Positions 5,212 through 12,840 of a stretch of 13,112 bases of DNA are shown here, in pieces (positions within the stretch are counted from its first letter, which is position 1; every line of letters begins with the position of its first letter). Below the pieces are notes generated by a model. The model worked only from the letters and a program-made list of their open reading frames with translations, did not search any database and was not told the origin of the DNA. The DNA is taken from NCBI GenBank assembly GCA_020343755.1, contig CP070810.1:993422-1006533 (forward strand), written 5' to 3'. The DNA is from Dehalococcoidia bacterium (lineage in GTDB: Bacteria > Chloroflexota > Dehalococcoidia > Dehalococcoidales > E44-bin46). Position numbers and translations under genes: made by a program.

Positions 5212-8200
5212 ATGAGAGGTGAAACAGGGAAAGTACTTCTGATAACTATTTTGTGCGTTGCTGCCATTGTGTTGCCACCGTTTTTAATTCCTTCCCCGAC
5301 ATATGCTGTCTGTCCCGGAACAGTTAGTCTTGATGTTAGCATATGTGCCGCTCCGAACATCTTGGTAGACGCCAACAAGCCGGGTGAAGAAGGTCCAATG
5401 GTAGCCACTGTCTGCGCTACGATAAGTAACGGAGGAACGGGAACAGCAGAAGACGTCTACGCCTATATCGGAGACTGGACTACCACGCCTAATCCTACTC
5501 CAGGAAGCTTCCCGCTAGGAACCGACGGCAACACTCTCACCATGCTGGGTAGCACCTCCGACGCGACAAGATACATAGGCGACCTGGGACCGTCGGAAAG
5601 CAAGACAGTCTTTTGGCTGGTGGCCTATCCGGCAACATTCGAGGAGGACTACCAGTTTTATGTTTGGGTTGATAATGAGGAGGAGTGTTCTGCCCAAGCT
5701 AGCCATACTTTTAGGACCAGAAGCGCCATCACTGCCGCAGCCAACAGGTTACTGGGAACGATAGCGGTTACCCCTGCAGGTCCGGTTAACCCTGGCCACA
5801 TAGTTAAGGTGAGGGTAACCGGCTTCAATTTCGGCAATGTGGGCGATGGACCAAACAATGAGGAAGACGCCTGGATGCAGCCGGTGGGGAACCTTGGCTT
5901 CGACCCCGATTGCTTCCGCCTAATTAGAACTGAGACCTCTATTAGTAGCATTGACCCGCCTTACACAATGCCCTACCAGGACCGGCTCTACTTCACGGGA
6001 ATAAAATCAATAGACCTAAACGCCGAGCCTGACTACGATAGTGACCCTGATGACTATGTTGATTACTACTTCATAGCCTTGAAGCCATGCTCTACCATCG
6101 TCAAACCGTACCAAGAAGTAGCTTCTGGGCAAGAAGAGAAATACAGTCGGGACTATTGTGATGAAGACGCAACCATACTCCTGACAAGCGTCGCCGGTGG
6201 AATTAACCTGAGCAAGGACGTAGACCCTGATGAGGTGGAAGCTGGAGGAACGCTAACATGGACAATCTACTACGGTAATACCAGCGATGAGCCTATCGGG
6301 GATCCGGCAACGGGCAACGGCCTAGTAGTGGTCGAAGAGGGTATCCCAGAATATACAACTTACGTAGCCGACAGCGCTGGCTGTAGCGATGATTGCACCA
6401 TCTTTTACTCCACGGATAACGGCGCAACCTGGATGACTACGGAACCCGCGGCGGGCGACGTAACTAACATCAAGTGGCATATTGATGATGCTATTCCCGA
6501 GAATACCGATGCCGATACCAATCCGGCCGGGTCGGTGTGGTTTGATACCGAGGTCGATTCAGAGCTACCGGACACGGATGGACATCCGATCTGCAACATT
6601 GCCTCAGCTAGAATCAATGATAGTGTCCCCCTGACAGTAGATACTGTCTGCGCCAATGCAACACCACCTCAAGCCCATATCGAAGCCACCAAGGTGGATT
6701 CGGTATTCAATGACGTGGCTCCAAGCGGCCCGAGTCCGGGAGACACCTTGCTCTACCAAATCACAATCACCAACGAAAGCGAAGATGTTACCGCTTCAAA
6801 CGTTAACTACCATGATATCCTTGGCCCCAATCTCAGCTTGGTTCCAGGCAGTGTGACTGTCGACCCGTCGGGGCCATCAGTGACTTATCTAGACAATTCG
6901 TTCGAGGTGGATATCGGCACCATCGCCGCTAGCGGTTCCGTAGACATTACCTTCAAGGCTGAAATAGATAGCCCGTTGCCGGAAGGAGTAACACAGGTGG
7001 CAAATCAGGGGTTGGTCGAGGGGGATAACTTTCCTTCTGAGCCGACTGATGACCCTGATACGGAGCCGGATGATGACCCCACAATTACGCTTGTGACAGC
7101 AGCGCCTCAGGTGGAAGCGTACAAAACCGACAGCCTGTTTCTTGACGCTGATAGTAACGGAGTCGCCAGCCCTGGCGACACTATTGAATATACCATCACC
7201 ATTACCAACAATGGCAACCAAAACGGGGCAGCGACTGTCTTTATCGACCCCCTGGATGAGCACACCACATTAGTAATCGGCTCGGTAACGACAAGCCAAG
7301 GCACCGTGATAGAAGGCAATGGTCCGGGTGACACCTTTGTCCAAGTATCTCTAGGTACTTTAGCCGGAAACGGTGGAACAGCGACCGTGAGTTTCAGGGT
7401 CACCATCAATAGTCCGTTACCAACCGATGTAGACAAGATTTATGACCAGGGAGTAGTTTACGGATCGAATTTCCCCGGAGAGCCGACCGATGACCCTGAT
7501 ACCCCGGCCGACGATGATGCTACAGAAACATTATTGACACTCTCGCCTGACGTTGAGGCTTATAAAGAAGCTTGCCTGTGCATTGACGCCGATAATAATG
7601 GCTATCCCAGCCCTGACGACACTATAACCTACACCATTACCATTATCAACTTGGGTAATCAGGAAGCTGGAGGGGTCGTATTTACCGATAGTCCTGATGC
7701 CAATACTACCCTGGTCGTGGGCAGCGTGGGAACCACCCAAGGCTCGATTATCCACGGCAACGATACAGGTGATGAATATGTGGAGGTCTGCCTGTGTGAA
7801 ATCCCTGGCAATGGAGGCAGTGCTGAAGTCAGCTTTTCGGTTACCATCGACAGTAATGGGTTTAGCCAGGTGGCGAACCAGGGGCAAATATCGGGTGTCA
7901 ACTTTGATACAGAGCCAACGGATGACCCTGGTACTCCTGCCGACGACGACCCTACCATCACCCCAGTAACAGCTGAGCCTCTGATAGAAGCCTTCAAAAC
8001 CGACATATTGGTCGATGATGCTGACTCAAACGGTATTGTTTCCTCAGGCGATACACTGGAGTACGTGATAGACATAGTAAACAATGGCAACGCTACTGCC
8101 ACCGGGGTGACCTTTTTTGATACACCCGACCCGAATACGACTTTGGTCGTGGGTAGTGTTTCCGCAAGTCCAGGCTTAGTCATCATCAGCGGCAACAGTC

Positions 8201-8595
8201 CTGGAGATACATTCGTCGAAGTAGACGTGGGTAGCCTTGGTCCTGGAAATTCGGTGACGGTCGTCTTCCAGGTGGTGATCCAATACAACGGCTTTTCCCA
8301 AGTTTCCAATCAGGGGTTGGCCGTTGGGGACAACTTTCCTGATGAGCCAACCGATGACCCCGAAACCACAGATGATGACGATGCTACAATCACTCCCGCA
8401 ACGTCAGTTGCAGCACCGGTGCCCGTCCGCCCGGCGCCCATTCGCCGAGCAGCACCAGTAGTAGGTGGCGAGGCTCGCCCTCCAGACAAGCTCGGTGTTC
8501 TGTTTTGGTTGATTCGCCCGGCATTAATTGCAATTGCAGTCACTGTTGGAGTAGCACTAGTTATTAGGCGGCATAGGCAGGTAGCTAAGGAGTAA
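5212..8595 (+). CDS. Exported, membrane-anchored DUF11-repeat surface protein, 1127 aa
   Basis: Predicted cell-surface protein. A signal peptide occupies about residues 1-32 (hydrophobic core LLITILCVAAIVL, likely cut after TYA). Residues 33-170 resemble a CARDB/DUF11-like domain (TVCATISNGGTGTAEDVYAY). Residues 175-325 form another beta-rich domain that I cannot name. A longer DUF11-type domain starts near 330, and four DUF11-type repeats of about 141-147 residues start near 487, 633, 780 and 924. Each has the Y-I-I-NNGN, F-D, T-L-V-GSV core and ends in an acidic linker (EPTDDP, then DDD). Three begin with a DxDxNG loop that could bind calcium. A Pro/Ala/Arg-rich stretch (about 1065-1094) leads to one transmembrane helix and a basic tail; no LPXTG is seen. 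ATG has AGGGGG 5 bases upstream. Adhesion or envelope-structure role is inferred. Confidence 0.85.
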   Translation: MRGETGKVLLITILCVAAIVLPPFLIPSPTYAVCPGTVSLDVSICAAPNILVDANKPGEEGPMVATVCATISNGGTGTAEDVYAYIGDWTTTPNPTPGSFPLGTDGNTLTMLGSTSDATRYIGDLGPSESKTVFWLVAYPATFEEDYQFYVWVDNEEECSAQASHTFRTRSAITAAANRLLGTIAVTPAGPVNPGHIVKVRVTGFNFGNVGDGPNNEEDAWMQPVGNLGFDPDCFRLIRTETSISSIDPPYTMPYQDRLYFTGIKSIDLNAEPDYDSDPDDYVDYYFIALKPCSTIVKPYQEVASGQEEKYSRDYCDEDATILLTSVAGGINLSKDVDPDEVEAGGTLTWTIYYGNTSDEPIGDPATGNGLVVVEEGIPEYTTYVADSAGCSDDCTIFYSTDNGATWMTTEPAAGDVTNIKWHIDDAIPENTDADTNPAGSVWFDTEVDSELPDTDGHPICNIASARINDSVPLTVDTVCANATPPQAHIEATKVDSVFNDVAPSGPSPGDTLLYQITITNESEDVTASNVNYHDILGPNLSLVPGSVTVDPSGPSVTYLDNSFEVDIGTIAASGSVDITFKAEIDSPLPEGVTQVANQGLVEGDNFPSEPTDDPDTEPDDDPTITLVTAAPQVEAYKTDSLFLDADSNGVASPGDTIEYTITITNNGNQNGAATVFIDPLDEHTTLVIGSVTTSQGTVIEGNGPGDTFVQVSLGTLAGNGGTATVSFRVTINSPLPTDVDKIYDQGVVYGSNFPGEPTDDPDTPADDDATETLLTLSPDVEAYKEACLCIDADNNGYPSPDDTITYTITIINLGNQEAGGVVFTDSPDANTTLVVGSVGTTQGSIIHGNDTGDEYVEVCLCEIPGNGGSAEVSFSVTIDSNGFSQVANQGQISGVNFDTEPTDDPGTPADDDPTITPVTAEPLIEAFKTDILVDDADSNGIVSSGDTLEYVIDIVNNGNATATGVTFFDTPDPNTTLVVGSVSASPGLVIISGNSPGDTFVEVDVGSLGPGNSVTVVFQVVIQYNGFSQVSNQGLAVGDNFPDEPTDDPETTDDDDATITPATSVAAPVPVRPAPIRRAAPVVGGEARPPDKLGVLFWLIRPALIAIAVTVGVALVIRRHRQVAKE

Positions 8596-8599
8596 ACGA

Positions 8600-9367
8600 T
8601 TGAAATGCTATTTGTTTGTGGCGTTAGCGTCGATTCTGAGCCTACTCGCGGGGATAGCTTTGTGCTGTGGCTACTCGGAACCGACTGCCAGCACGGATAC
8701 GAAAGCCAAGGCATTAATTGTAGACCAGCTATCTAATATTTGGCCGAATGAGGGGTTTATCAGTGAAGTGACTAAGGAACTTGAAGACTACGGTTTTGAT
8801 GTTTATGTTTACCAAGGTAAGGATATTAGTGTTAAGTTTTATAGAGAGCTGCCAGAAAATGGATATAAGCTCATAATCTTTAGGGCCCACTCGGGGGTGT
8901 TGAAGCGTGCAGGGGGCACATACCTGTTCACCGATGAAGCCTACAGCAAAACAAAGTATGGCTTGGAGCAACTGACTGGCCAGATGTTAGAGGTCACGAT
9001 AACAGAGGACTATCCAACTGTTTTCGCTGTTAACTCAAGGTTTATCCAAAATAGTATCAACGGAGAGTTTCAGGATGCTGTCATAATAATGATGGGTTGC
9101 TCTACTACCTATATGACCGATATGGCTGAGGCCTTTGCCCAGAAGGGTGCCTCAGTTTATGTTGGTTGGTGTGCTAGTGTCGTCTTAGACTATGTTGACG
9201 AAGCAACACCCAGTCTCATTACTAACTTATGCACTGAAGACATGACTCTTGAAAAAGCATTAAACCAGACCATGGCTGAAGTCGGACCCGATCCCGACTA
9301 CCATGCCTATCTAAAGTATCATCCGGCCAGCGCAGGCAATAAGACGCTTGACGAACTAATTCGGTAA
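8600..9367 (+). CDS. Exported caspase-like (clan CD-type) protein, 255 aa
   Basis: Starts at TTG 8600, 4 bases after the DUF11 gene stop, with AAGGAG (8587-8592) inside the end of that gene, so the two are probably co-translated. A signal sequence covers about residues 1-23; the LCC at 21-23 is not a standard lipobox. The mature part has an alternating strand-helix pattern with LIIFRAHSG (His97) and VIIMMGCSTTYMTDMAEAF (Cys167), followed by GASVYVGW. A His after one hydrophobic strand and a Cys after the next is the catalytic layout of caspase/gingipain/CHAT-type peptidases. The typical HG and (D/A)C signatures are only approximate, so activity is inferred. It could process the neighbouring surface protein or act on outside substrates. 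Confidence 0.72.
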   Translation: MKCYLFVALASILSLLAGIALCCGYSEPTASTDTKAKALIVDQLSNIWPNEGFISEVTKELEDYGFDVYVYQGKDISVKFYRELPENGYKLIIFRAHSGVLKRAGGTYLFTDEAYSKTKYGLEQLTGQMLEVTITEDYPTVFAVNSRFIQNSINGEFQDAVIIMMGCSTTYMTDMAEAFAQKGASVYVGWCASVVLDYVDEATPSLITNLCTEDMTLEKALNQTMAEVGPDPDYHAYLKYHPASAGNKTLDELIR

Positions 9368-9640
9368 GCTACACTATGGTTAACTGACTGCCGCCACTAC
9401 TAGAATTCAAAAATGTTCACTAAACCTGGATTACACGATTTAGCGTTTTGTGTCTTATCTGGGGTGGCTTTTATCACACATTTCGATGGACTGTTCAATA
9501 TAACATAGAGCAGAATGAGAAATGTTCTAAGTCTTATGGCGTGAACCTCAGGCGAGTGGGGTACCAGCGCACAGGTACTGAAGCCAAGAAACTCAATTGT
9601 CGTTTAATAGGGCATAGATCTTCCTCTTTACCCTTGAGAT
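9368..9640. other. Intergenic stretch, no gene recognised
   Basis: A 73-codon plus-strand frame (9448-9669) has no ribosome site and no recognisable motif, and a minus-strand frame here is equally unconvincing. The only feature I support inside is the dispersed repeat copy at 9425-9452. Confidence 0.5.
9425..9452 (+). repeat. Dispersed 28-bp repeat, copy 1
   Basis: Matches 12857-12884 at 24 of 28 positions, sharing CACGATTTAGCG. It can form a short hairpin of ACAC with GTGT around a TTAGCG-containing loop. It lies 58 bases after the caspase-like gene's stop. Confidence 0.5.
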
Positions 9641-9670
9641 TTGTCTGCACGGCTGTTCAGTTCGTATAAT
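9641..9670 (+). promoter_or_regulatory. Promoter of the alpha/beta hydrolase transcript
   Basis: TTGTCT (9641-9646), an 18-bp spacer and a perfect TATAAT (9665-9670). Transcription would start near 9677 and give a leader of about 140 bases. A second TATAGT near 9697 is a weaker possibility. Confidence 0.5.
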
Positions 9671-9705
9671 ATAATTTCGCTGCATCGTGAAGCATAGTAT
9701 AGTAA

Positions 9706-9783
9706 AGGAGGGCTAGTGATTGAGACTAGCTACTCGTTTCCTTACTCAAGCGTATAGCTATACCAACACACATAAACCCTCCT
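9706..9783 (+). promoter_or_regulatory. Structured leader with sequestrable Shine-Dalgarno
   Basis: AGGAGGG (9706-9712) is exactly complementary to CCCTCCT (9777-9783). Between them, CTAGT/ACTAG (9713-9717 with 9725-9729) competes with TTGAG/CTCAA (9720-9724 with 9745-9749), and GTATAGCTATAC (9752-9763) is a perfect palindrome. The first element is the ribosome site of the small leader ORF, so folding could switch its translation. Confidence 0.45.
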
Positions 9784-9785
9784 GA
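9720..9785 (+). CDS. Possible 21-residue leader peptide
   Basis: TTG at 9720 follows AAAGGAGGG at a spacing of 8 and opens a 21-codon frame beginning MRLATRFLTQ, with its stop at 9783-9785, 31 bases before the hydrolase ATG. Its stop overlaps the CCCTCCT that can pair with its own ribosome site. The peptide has no recognisable regulatory codon run. Whether it is translated is unproven. Confidence 0.3.
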   Translation: MRLATRFLTQAYSYTNTHKPS

Positions 9786-9816
9786 CTATATTTAAGTGAA
9801 AGGTAAAGGTAATTTA

Positions 9817-10638
9817 ATGCCAAGCGTTCGTATCATTATCATTGCCGCCAGCGTCTGTGCTTTGTCTTTCGCTCTTATCTACATTTTTCAGTCTCGTTTC
9901 GTTTACTATCCTACTCGAACTCCTTCATCGGACCCCAGCTCAATTGGGCTTCGGTTCGAGGACGTGCGTTTTGAAACTGCGGACGGAGTACAACTTTCCG
10001 GTTGGTTTATTCCGTGTAACGGTGCTAGAGGTGTGATTTTGTTTTGTCATGGTAATGCGGGCAACATATCGCACCGCTTGGATTCTATTTCAATATTTCA
10101 TCGACTTAGACTAGACGTTTTCATTTTCGATTACCGAGGTTACGGGGAGAGTGAGGGAAAGCCTACTGAGTACGGCACATATCAGGATGCAGAGGCGGCT
10201 TGGCAATACCTGATTGAAGAACGGAAAGTGAACCCCAAGCGGGTTGTTGTTTTCGGTAGATCGATTGGTGGTGCACTTGCTGCTTGGCTTGCACAACACC
10301 ACGAGCCGGGAGCGCTTATCATCGAGTCAACTTTCACTTCACTTCGGGATGCTGCTGCTACAATTTACCACTTTCCTCCGGTCAGATGGTTTGTGAGGTT
10401 TGGATACAACACCGCAGAACACCTTGCCCAGGTGAATTGCCCCGTTCTGGTTGTCCACAGCCGAGATGACGAAATAATGTCATTTCATCACGGGCAGCGG
10501 CTATTTGAGTTGGCCGGGGAACCGAAGAAATTTCTCGAAATCACTGGTTCCCACAATGAGGGATTCATCACCTCGGGCAAACATTATGAAGAAGGCTTGA
10601 ATGCATTCATCTCAGAGTATGTTGAGCCTAAACCTTGA
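9817..10638 (+). CDS. Membrane-tethered alpha/beta hydrolase, BEM46/ABHD13-17 type, 273 aa
   Basis: Serine hydrolase of the alpha/beta fold, probably acting on ester or thioester bonds; the substrate is unknown. From ATG 9817, residues about 4-24 are a hydrophobic N-terminal anchor (IIIIAASVCALSFALIYIF), so the catalytic domain is likely on the outer face. The oxyanion motif is FCHGNAGN, FDYRGYGES follows, and the nucleophile elbow is FGRSIGGA with Ser149. The acid is in HSRDDEI (Asp218 by alignment with the family) and the base is His246 in GSHNEGF. An in-frame GTG at 9796 adds seven codons but has no ribosome site, while AAAGGT lies 6 bases before the ATG, so the ATG is preferred. Length fits the family. 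It is preceded by its own promoter and a structured leader. Confidence 0.88.
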   Translation: MPSVRIIIIAASVCALSFALIYIFQSRFVYYPTRTPSSDPSSIGLRFEDVRFETADGVQLSGWFIPCNGARGVILFCHGNAGNISHRLDSISIFHRLRLDVFIFDYRGYGESEGKPTEYGTYQDAEAAWQYLIEERKVNPKRVVVFGRSIGGALAAWLAQHHEPGALIIESTFTSLRDAAATIYHFPPVRWFVRFGYNTAEHLAQVNCPVLVVHSRDDEIMSFHHGQRLFELAGEPKKFLEITGSHNEGFITSGKHYEEGLNAFISEYVEPKP

Positions 10639-10646
10639 AAGCATGG

Positions 10647-10685
10647 GTGCCCTTAAGCAAGTTAAAACACCTAGGCCTAAGGCAC
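10647..10685 (+). terminator. Possible intrinsic terminator after the hydrolase gene
   Basis: GTGCC-C-TTA (10647-10655) pairs with TAAGGCAC (10678-10685) with one bulged base, followed by AATAACTTTT. The T tract is weak and the right arm overlaps the stop end of the convergent kinase-family gene. Confidence 0.35.
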
Positions 10686-11642
10686 AATAACTTTTAATGC
10701 TTTGGGAAAGATACTAATTTTGTATTCTTTCTCAGCAGGCAGAACTTCGCCGTCTATTTGGCAAAGGAGCTTCTCTGGAGAGGAAATAGTAAAGGATTTA
10801 GCTCGGGGCAAAATATCTACTTCTTTGAGATTCCCAAGGGTTCCCTTGATAGCTCGGAAAATGTTCCTCAAAATCCACCATCTTCCGACTTTTCGAATCC
10901 TACAAATATCCAAAAGTCCATCTCTCAAGTCAGCTTTGGGAACAATTTTGAGTATCTTGCCATAAGTAGGAGTATTAATTATGGCTATTAAAGTCGTCCT
11001 CTCTTCCTTCTTTCCCTGCGCAAACTTTTTCCCTGGCATTCCTATCTCCACTAGGGGATACTCTAAATGAAAGAATACTTCTTTAAGCCAAGCTATCCCG
11101 TACATTGCTTCACCAATACCAGGTAAAAAAGATAAAAAATGATATTTTTGTTTGAAAGTTTCGGCTAATTGAACAACTCGAGCATCAAGACCGAGACTAA
11201 AATTGCTGACGAAACATCTCTCACCGGTTTTCCAGGTTACTTTCCCTAAATCTATTGATTCTATCTTTATCCTATCCCGAGTCATAATGCCCAGAGTCTT
11301 CGCGATATCGCTGGGAATTCTCAAATCCTTGGCAAGATTATTAGCGATCCCAGCTTGAACAAATGCTACAGGAATATTGGTACCTGCTATCCCATTGGCT
11401 ACCAAATTATTCGTTCCATCCCCTCCAACCGATATAATCAGGTCATACCCTTCTCTGAGAGCTTTCCTTGCTAGATTAGTCGCGTTTTTCTGCCCAAGTT
11501 TCTGGGTGACTTCGATAACTACTTCGATTTCCCCTTCCTTGGCAATTTCATCTCCCCATTTCTTAATTTTCTTAAGACACTTTTGACCTCGTCCCATTCC
11601 AGCCCAGGTATTAATAAGAACCATCATTTTTCTGACAGTCAC
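10677..11642 (-). CDS. Diacylglycerol/sphingosine kinase-family protein, 321 aa
   Basis: Member of the DAGK catalytic family (as YegS/DgkB), which phosphorylates a lipid hydroxyl with ATP at the inner membrane face. The N-terminal domain shows VLINTWAGMGRG (family form N-P-x-G), DLIISVGGDGTNNLVANGI with the nucleotide-binding GGDGT at residues 73-77, and PVAFVQAGIANNLAKDLRIP, a variant of the P-GTGND-A motif. The C-terminal domain (about 130-321) includes SFTISSPEKLLCQIDGE, matching the family's D-GE end. Residues normally forming AGTGND are changed to AGIANN, so substrate choice or activity may differ. The GTG at 11642 has only GAGG 9 bases upstream; an ATG at 11627 is the alternative. Converges on the hydrolase gene. 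Confidence 0.85.
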   Translation of the reverse strand: MTVRKMMVLINTWAGMGRGQKCLKKIKKWGDEIAKEGEIEVVIEVTQKLGQKNATNLARKALREGYDLIISVGGDGTNNLVANGIAGTNIPVAFVQAGIANNLAKDLRIPSDIAKTLGIMTRDRIKIESIDLGKVTWKTGERCFVSNFSLGLDARVVQLAETFKQKYHFLSFLPGIGEAMYGIAWLKEVFFHLEYPLVEIGMPGKKFAQGKKEERTTLIAIINTPTYGKILKIVPKADLRDGLLDICRIRKVGRWWILRNIFRAIKGTLGNLKEVDILPRAKSFTISSPEKLLCQIDGEVLPAEKEYKISIFPKALKVIVP

Positions 11643-11749
11643 TCCTGAATACCTCGTTTTTCTTCATTTTACCAAAACAGCCACTCCACAAATAGCTCAT
11701 GACACACTTTGACTTAAAGTTAAGGAAGTGATTATCTACCTCACCTCCT

Positions 11750-11908
11750 TTATACACCCTGAAACCTTTGATTTTTCAGGGAACCCGCTTTGTTCCCCCC
11801 TCCTGCAATGTCTAACTTGACACCTTCTTTCTTAAGGATGTTGACAATCAAATGAATAGGAGTAGAATTAAAGTATACATCGTATGTGAACTGACCTTGA
11901 AATAACAT
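11750..11908 (-). CDS. Small hypothetical protein, 52 aa
   Basis: An ATG-started minus-strand frame upstream of the kinase-family gene. It reads MLFQGQFTYDVYF, continues with IHLIVNILKKEGVKLDIAGG and ends QRFQGV. The composition and helix-like pattern in the middle look protein-like, but I recognise no family and see no clear ribosome site. Its first part overlaps the opposite-strand promoter at 11841-11868. Immediately after its stop is AAAGGAGGTGA, an ideal Shine-Dalgarno with no ATG, GTG or TTG at a usable distance, so a following gene may have lost its start. Confidence 0.3.
   Translation of the reverse strand: MLFQGQFTYDVYFNSTPIHLIVNILKKEGVKLDIAGGGNKAGSLKNQRFQGV
11841..11868 (+). promoter_or_regulatory. 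Promoter of the leader/attenuator ahead of the 274-aa gene
   Basis: TTGACA (11841-11846), a 16-bp spacer and TAGAAT (11863-11868, 5 of 6). Predicted start near 11875, giving a transcript of about 120 bases to the terminator ending at 11995. Confidence 0.55.
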
Positions 11909-11937
11909 AATCGTAGTGCTGGTTTAGGAGTTGGGAG

Positions 11938-11964
11938 ATGAGGAAAGGGCACTGGAACCGCTAA
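11938..11964 (+). CDS. Possible 8-residue leader peptide (MRKGHWNR)
   Basis: ATG at 11938 has AGGAG (11926-11930) 7 bases upstream and encodes MRKGHWNR followed by TAA at 11962. Codons 3-5 lie in the 5' arm of the terminator stem and the stop is at the edge of its loop, so a ribosome on this ORF would open the hairpin. Peptide length and position resemble attenuation leaders. Confidence 0.4.
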   Translation: MRKGHWNR

Positions 11965-11995
11965 GTAATATGGCGGTGGCTGGTGCCCTTTTTGA
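11944..11995 (+). terminator. Intrinsic terminator / attenuator 21 bases before the 274-aa gene
   Basis: AAAGGGCAC (11944-11952) pairs with GTGCCCTTT (11983-11991), and inside it ACCGC (11957-11961) pairs with GCGGT (11973-11977). TTTTT then GATTT follows. Nothing recognisable on the plus strand ends upstream, so it most likely ends a short leader RNA from the promoter at 11841 and controls entry into the gene at 12016. Confidence 0.7.
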
Positions 11996-12015
11996 TTTAA
12001 GCGGAGATTCATGAA

Positions 12016-12840
12016 GTGAGCAATATATTATACCCTGACTCGGGCAGTCCGTTTGAGGATGCTTCTATCCTGCGAAATGCTGTCTATTTTAGCACGACCC
12101 AACGTGCCCATTCAGCCCAGCTAATTCTGCAACAGCCCTTAGGCGTGAATCAGCAACTCCTGGCTTTCTTGGTACTGAGAGCGTTTGAGGAGTTCATGAC
12201 ATCCACAGAGGATATGGTCGGCTGGCTCTTTGTGTTGGAAAAATGGCAGCCCGGGAATGCTGAGTTCTCTCTTTTCCTACTCCTGGATCGTATCAAGGTA
12301 GGGAAAAAGCCTATAGAAAAAGGGGACGATTACACAGAGACAAGGGCAGTCTCCCTTCTTTCGGGTTTAGATGAACAAGGCTTCAGGAACCTAGTTCATA
12401 TCCCAAACGATGCTGACTTGCTTGCCTCCGGGATGCCTAAGGAACGAGTGGAGGTTATCAAACGGAGCATTGCTTTCAAGCTCGATGGCTGGTGCAGGAT
12501 TACGAACAAGAGGGCAGAACAGGGGCGTGGTTGGGTGCGTGCGTTCAATAAACTAAAGCACCACATGCTCGCATTCCCCACTCGAGAGCATGACAAAGAG
12601 GAGGTCTGGCTTCCCTCACGTATACGCTTTAACAAAGGCAAGAATCGTGTGCTGCTAGAACGTGCCTGGTTAAATGTAAGTGCTGAAGAGGTGAAAAGGT
12701 TTGCAGGCGATTCTATAGCGGCTCAAGCTGTGTTGCATGATACCCTCGCACTGATACTAGTTACAAGGTATGGCGAGAAGTATATTGCCCCACAATGGGT
12801 AATTAGGGCTTTTGAAACCGACTACTTGTGGAGACGGTGA
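12016..12840 (+). CDS. Hypothetical protein, 274 aa, with HEPN-like Rx6H motif
   Basis: Soluble, mostly helical-looking protein with no signal peptide or membrane segment. I do not recognise its family with certainty. Residues 175-182 read RAFNKLKH, which fits the Rx4-6H signature of HEPN ribonuclease-like proteins and the NKxKH pattern seen in some uncharacterised families. A basic, aromatic region surrounds it (GRGW and KHHMLAF). The GTG at 12016 has GGAG 9 bases upstream; an ATG-AAG-TGA mini-frame at 12011 overlaps the start. It sits directly behind an attenuator-like leader and has no operon partner downstream in the window. A toxin or RNA-handling role is only a possibility. Confidence 0.65.
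   Translation: MSNILYPDSGSPFEDASILRNAVYFSTTQRAHSAQLILQQPLGVNQQLLAFLVLRAFEEFMTSTEDMVGWLFVLEKWQPGNAEFSLFLLLDRIKVGKKPIEKGDDYTETRAVSLLSGLDEQGFRNLVHIPNDADLLASGMPKERVEVIKRSIAFKLDGWCRITNKRAEQGRGWVRAFNKLKHHMLAFPTREHDKEEVWLPSRIRFNKGKNRVLLERAWLNVSAEEVKRFAGDSIAAQAVLHDTLALILVTRYGEKYIAPQWVIRAFETDYLWRR

Noticed and set aside
7659..8309. 216-codon minus-strand frame inside the DUF11 gene
   Set aside because: Serine/threonine/proline-rich antisense shadow of a repetitive acidic protein; no ribosome site seen.
8600..8670. Lipoprotein signal on the caspase-like protein
   Set aside because: The residue before the candidate cysteine is Leu (or Cys), not Gly, Ala or Ser, so an ordinary signal peptide is the safer reading.
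9448..9669. 73-codon plus-strand frame
   Set aside because: No ribosome site, no recognisable motif, overlaps a dispersed repeat and the hydrolase promoter.
11757..11781. Terminator at the perfect CCCTGAAA/TTTCAGGG hairpin
   Set aside because: The 8-bp stem is real but neither strand has a following T tract, so no termination role is claimed.
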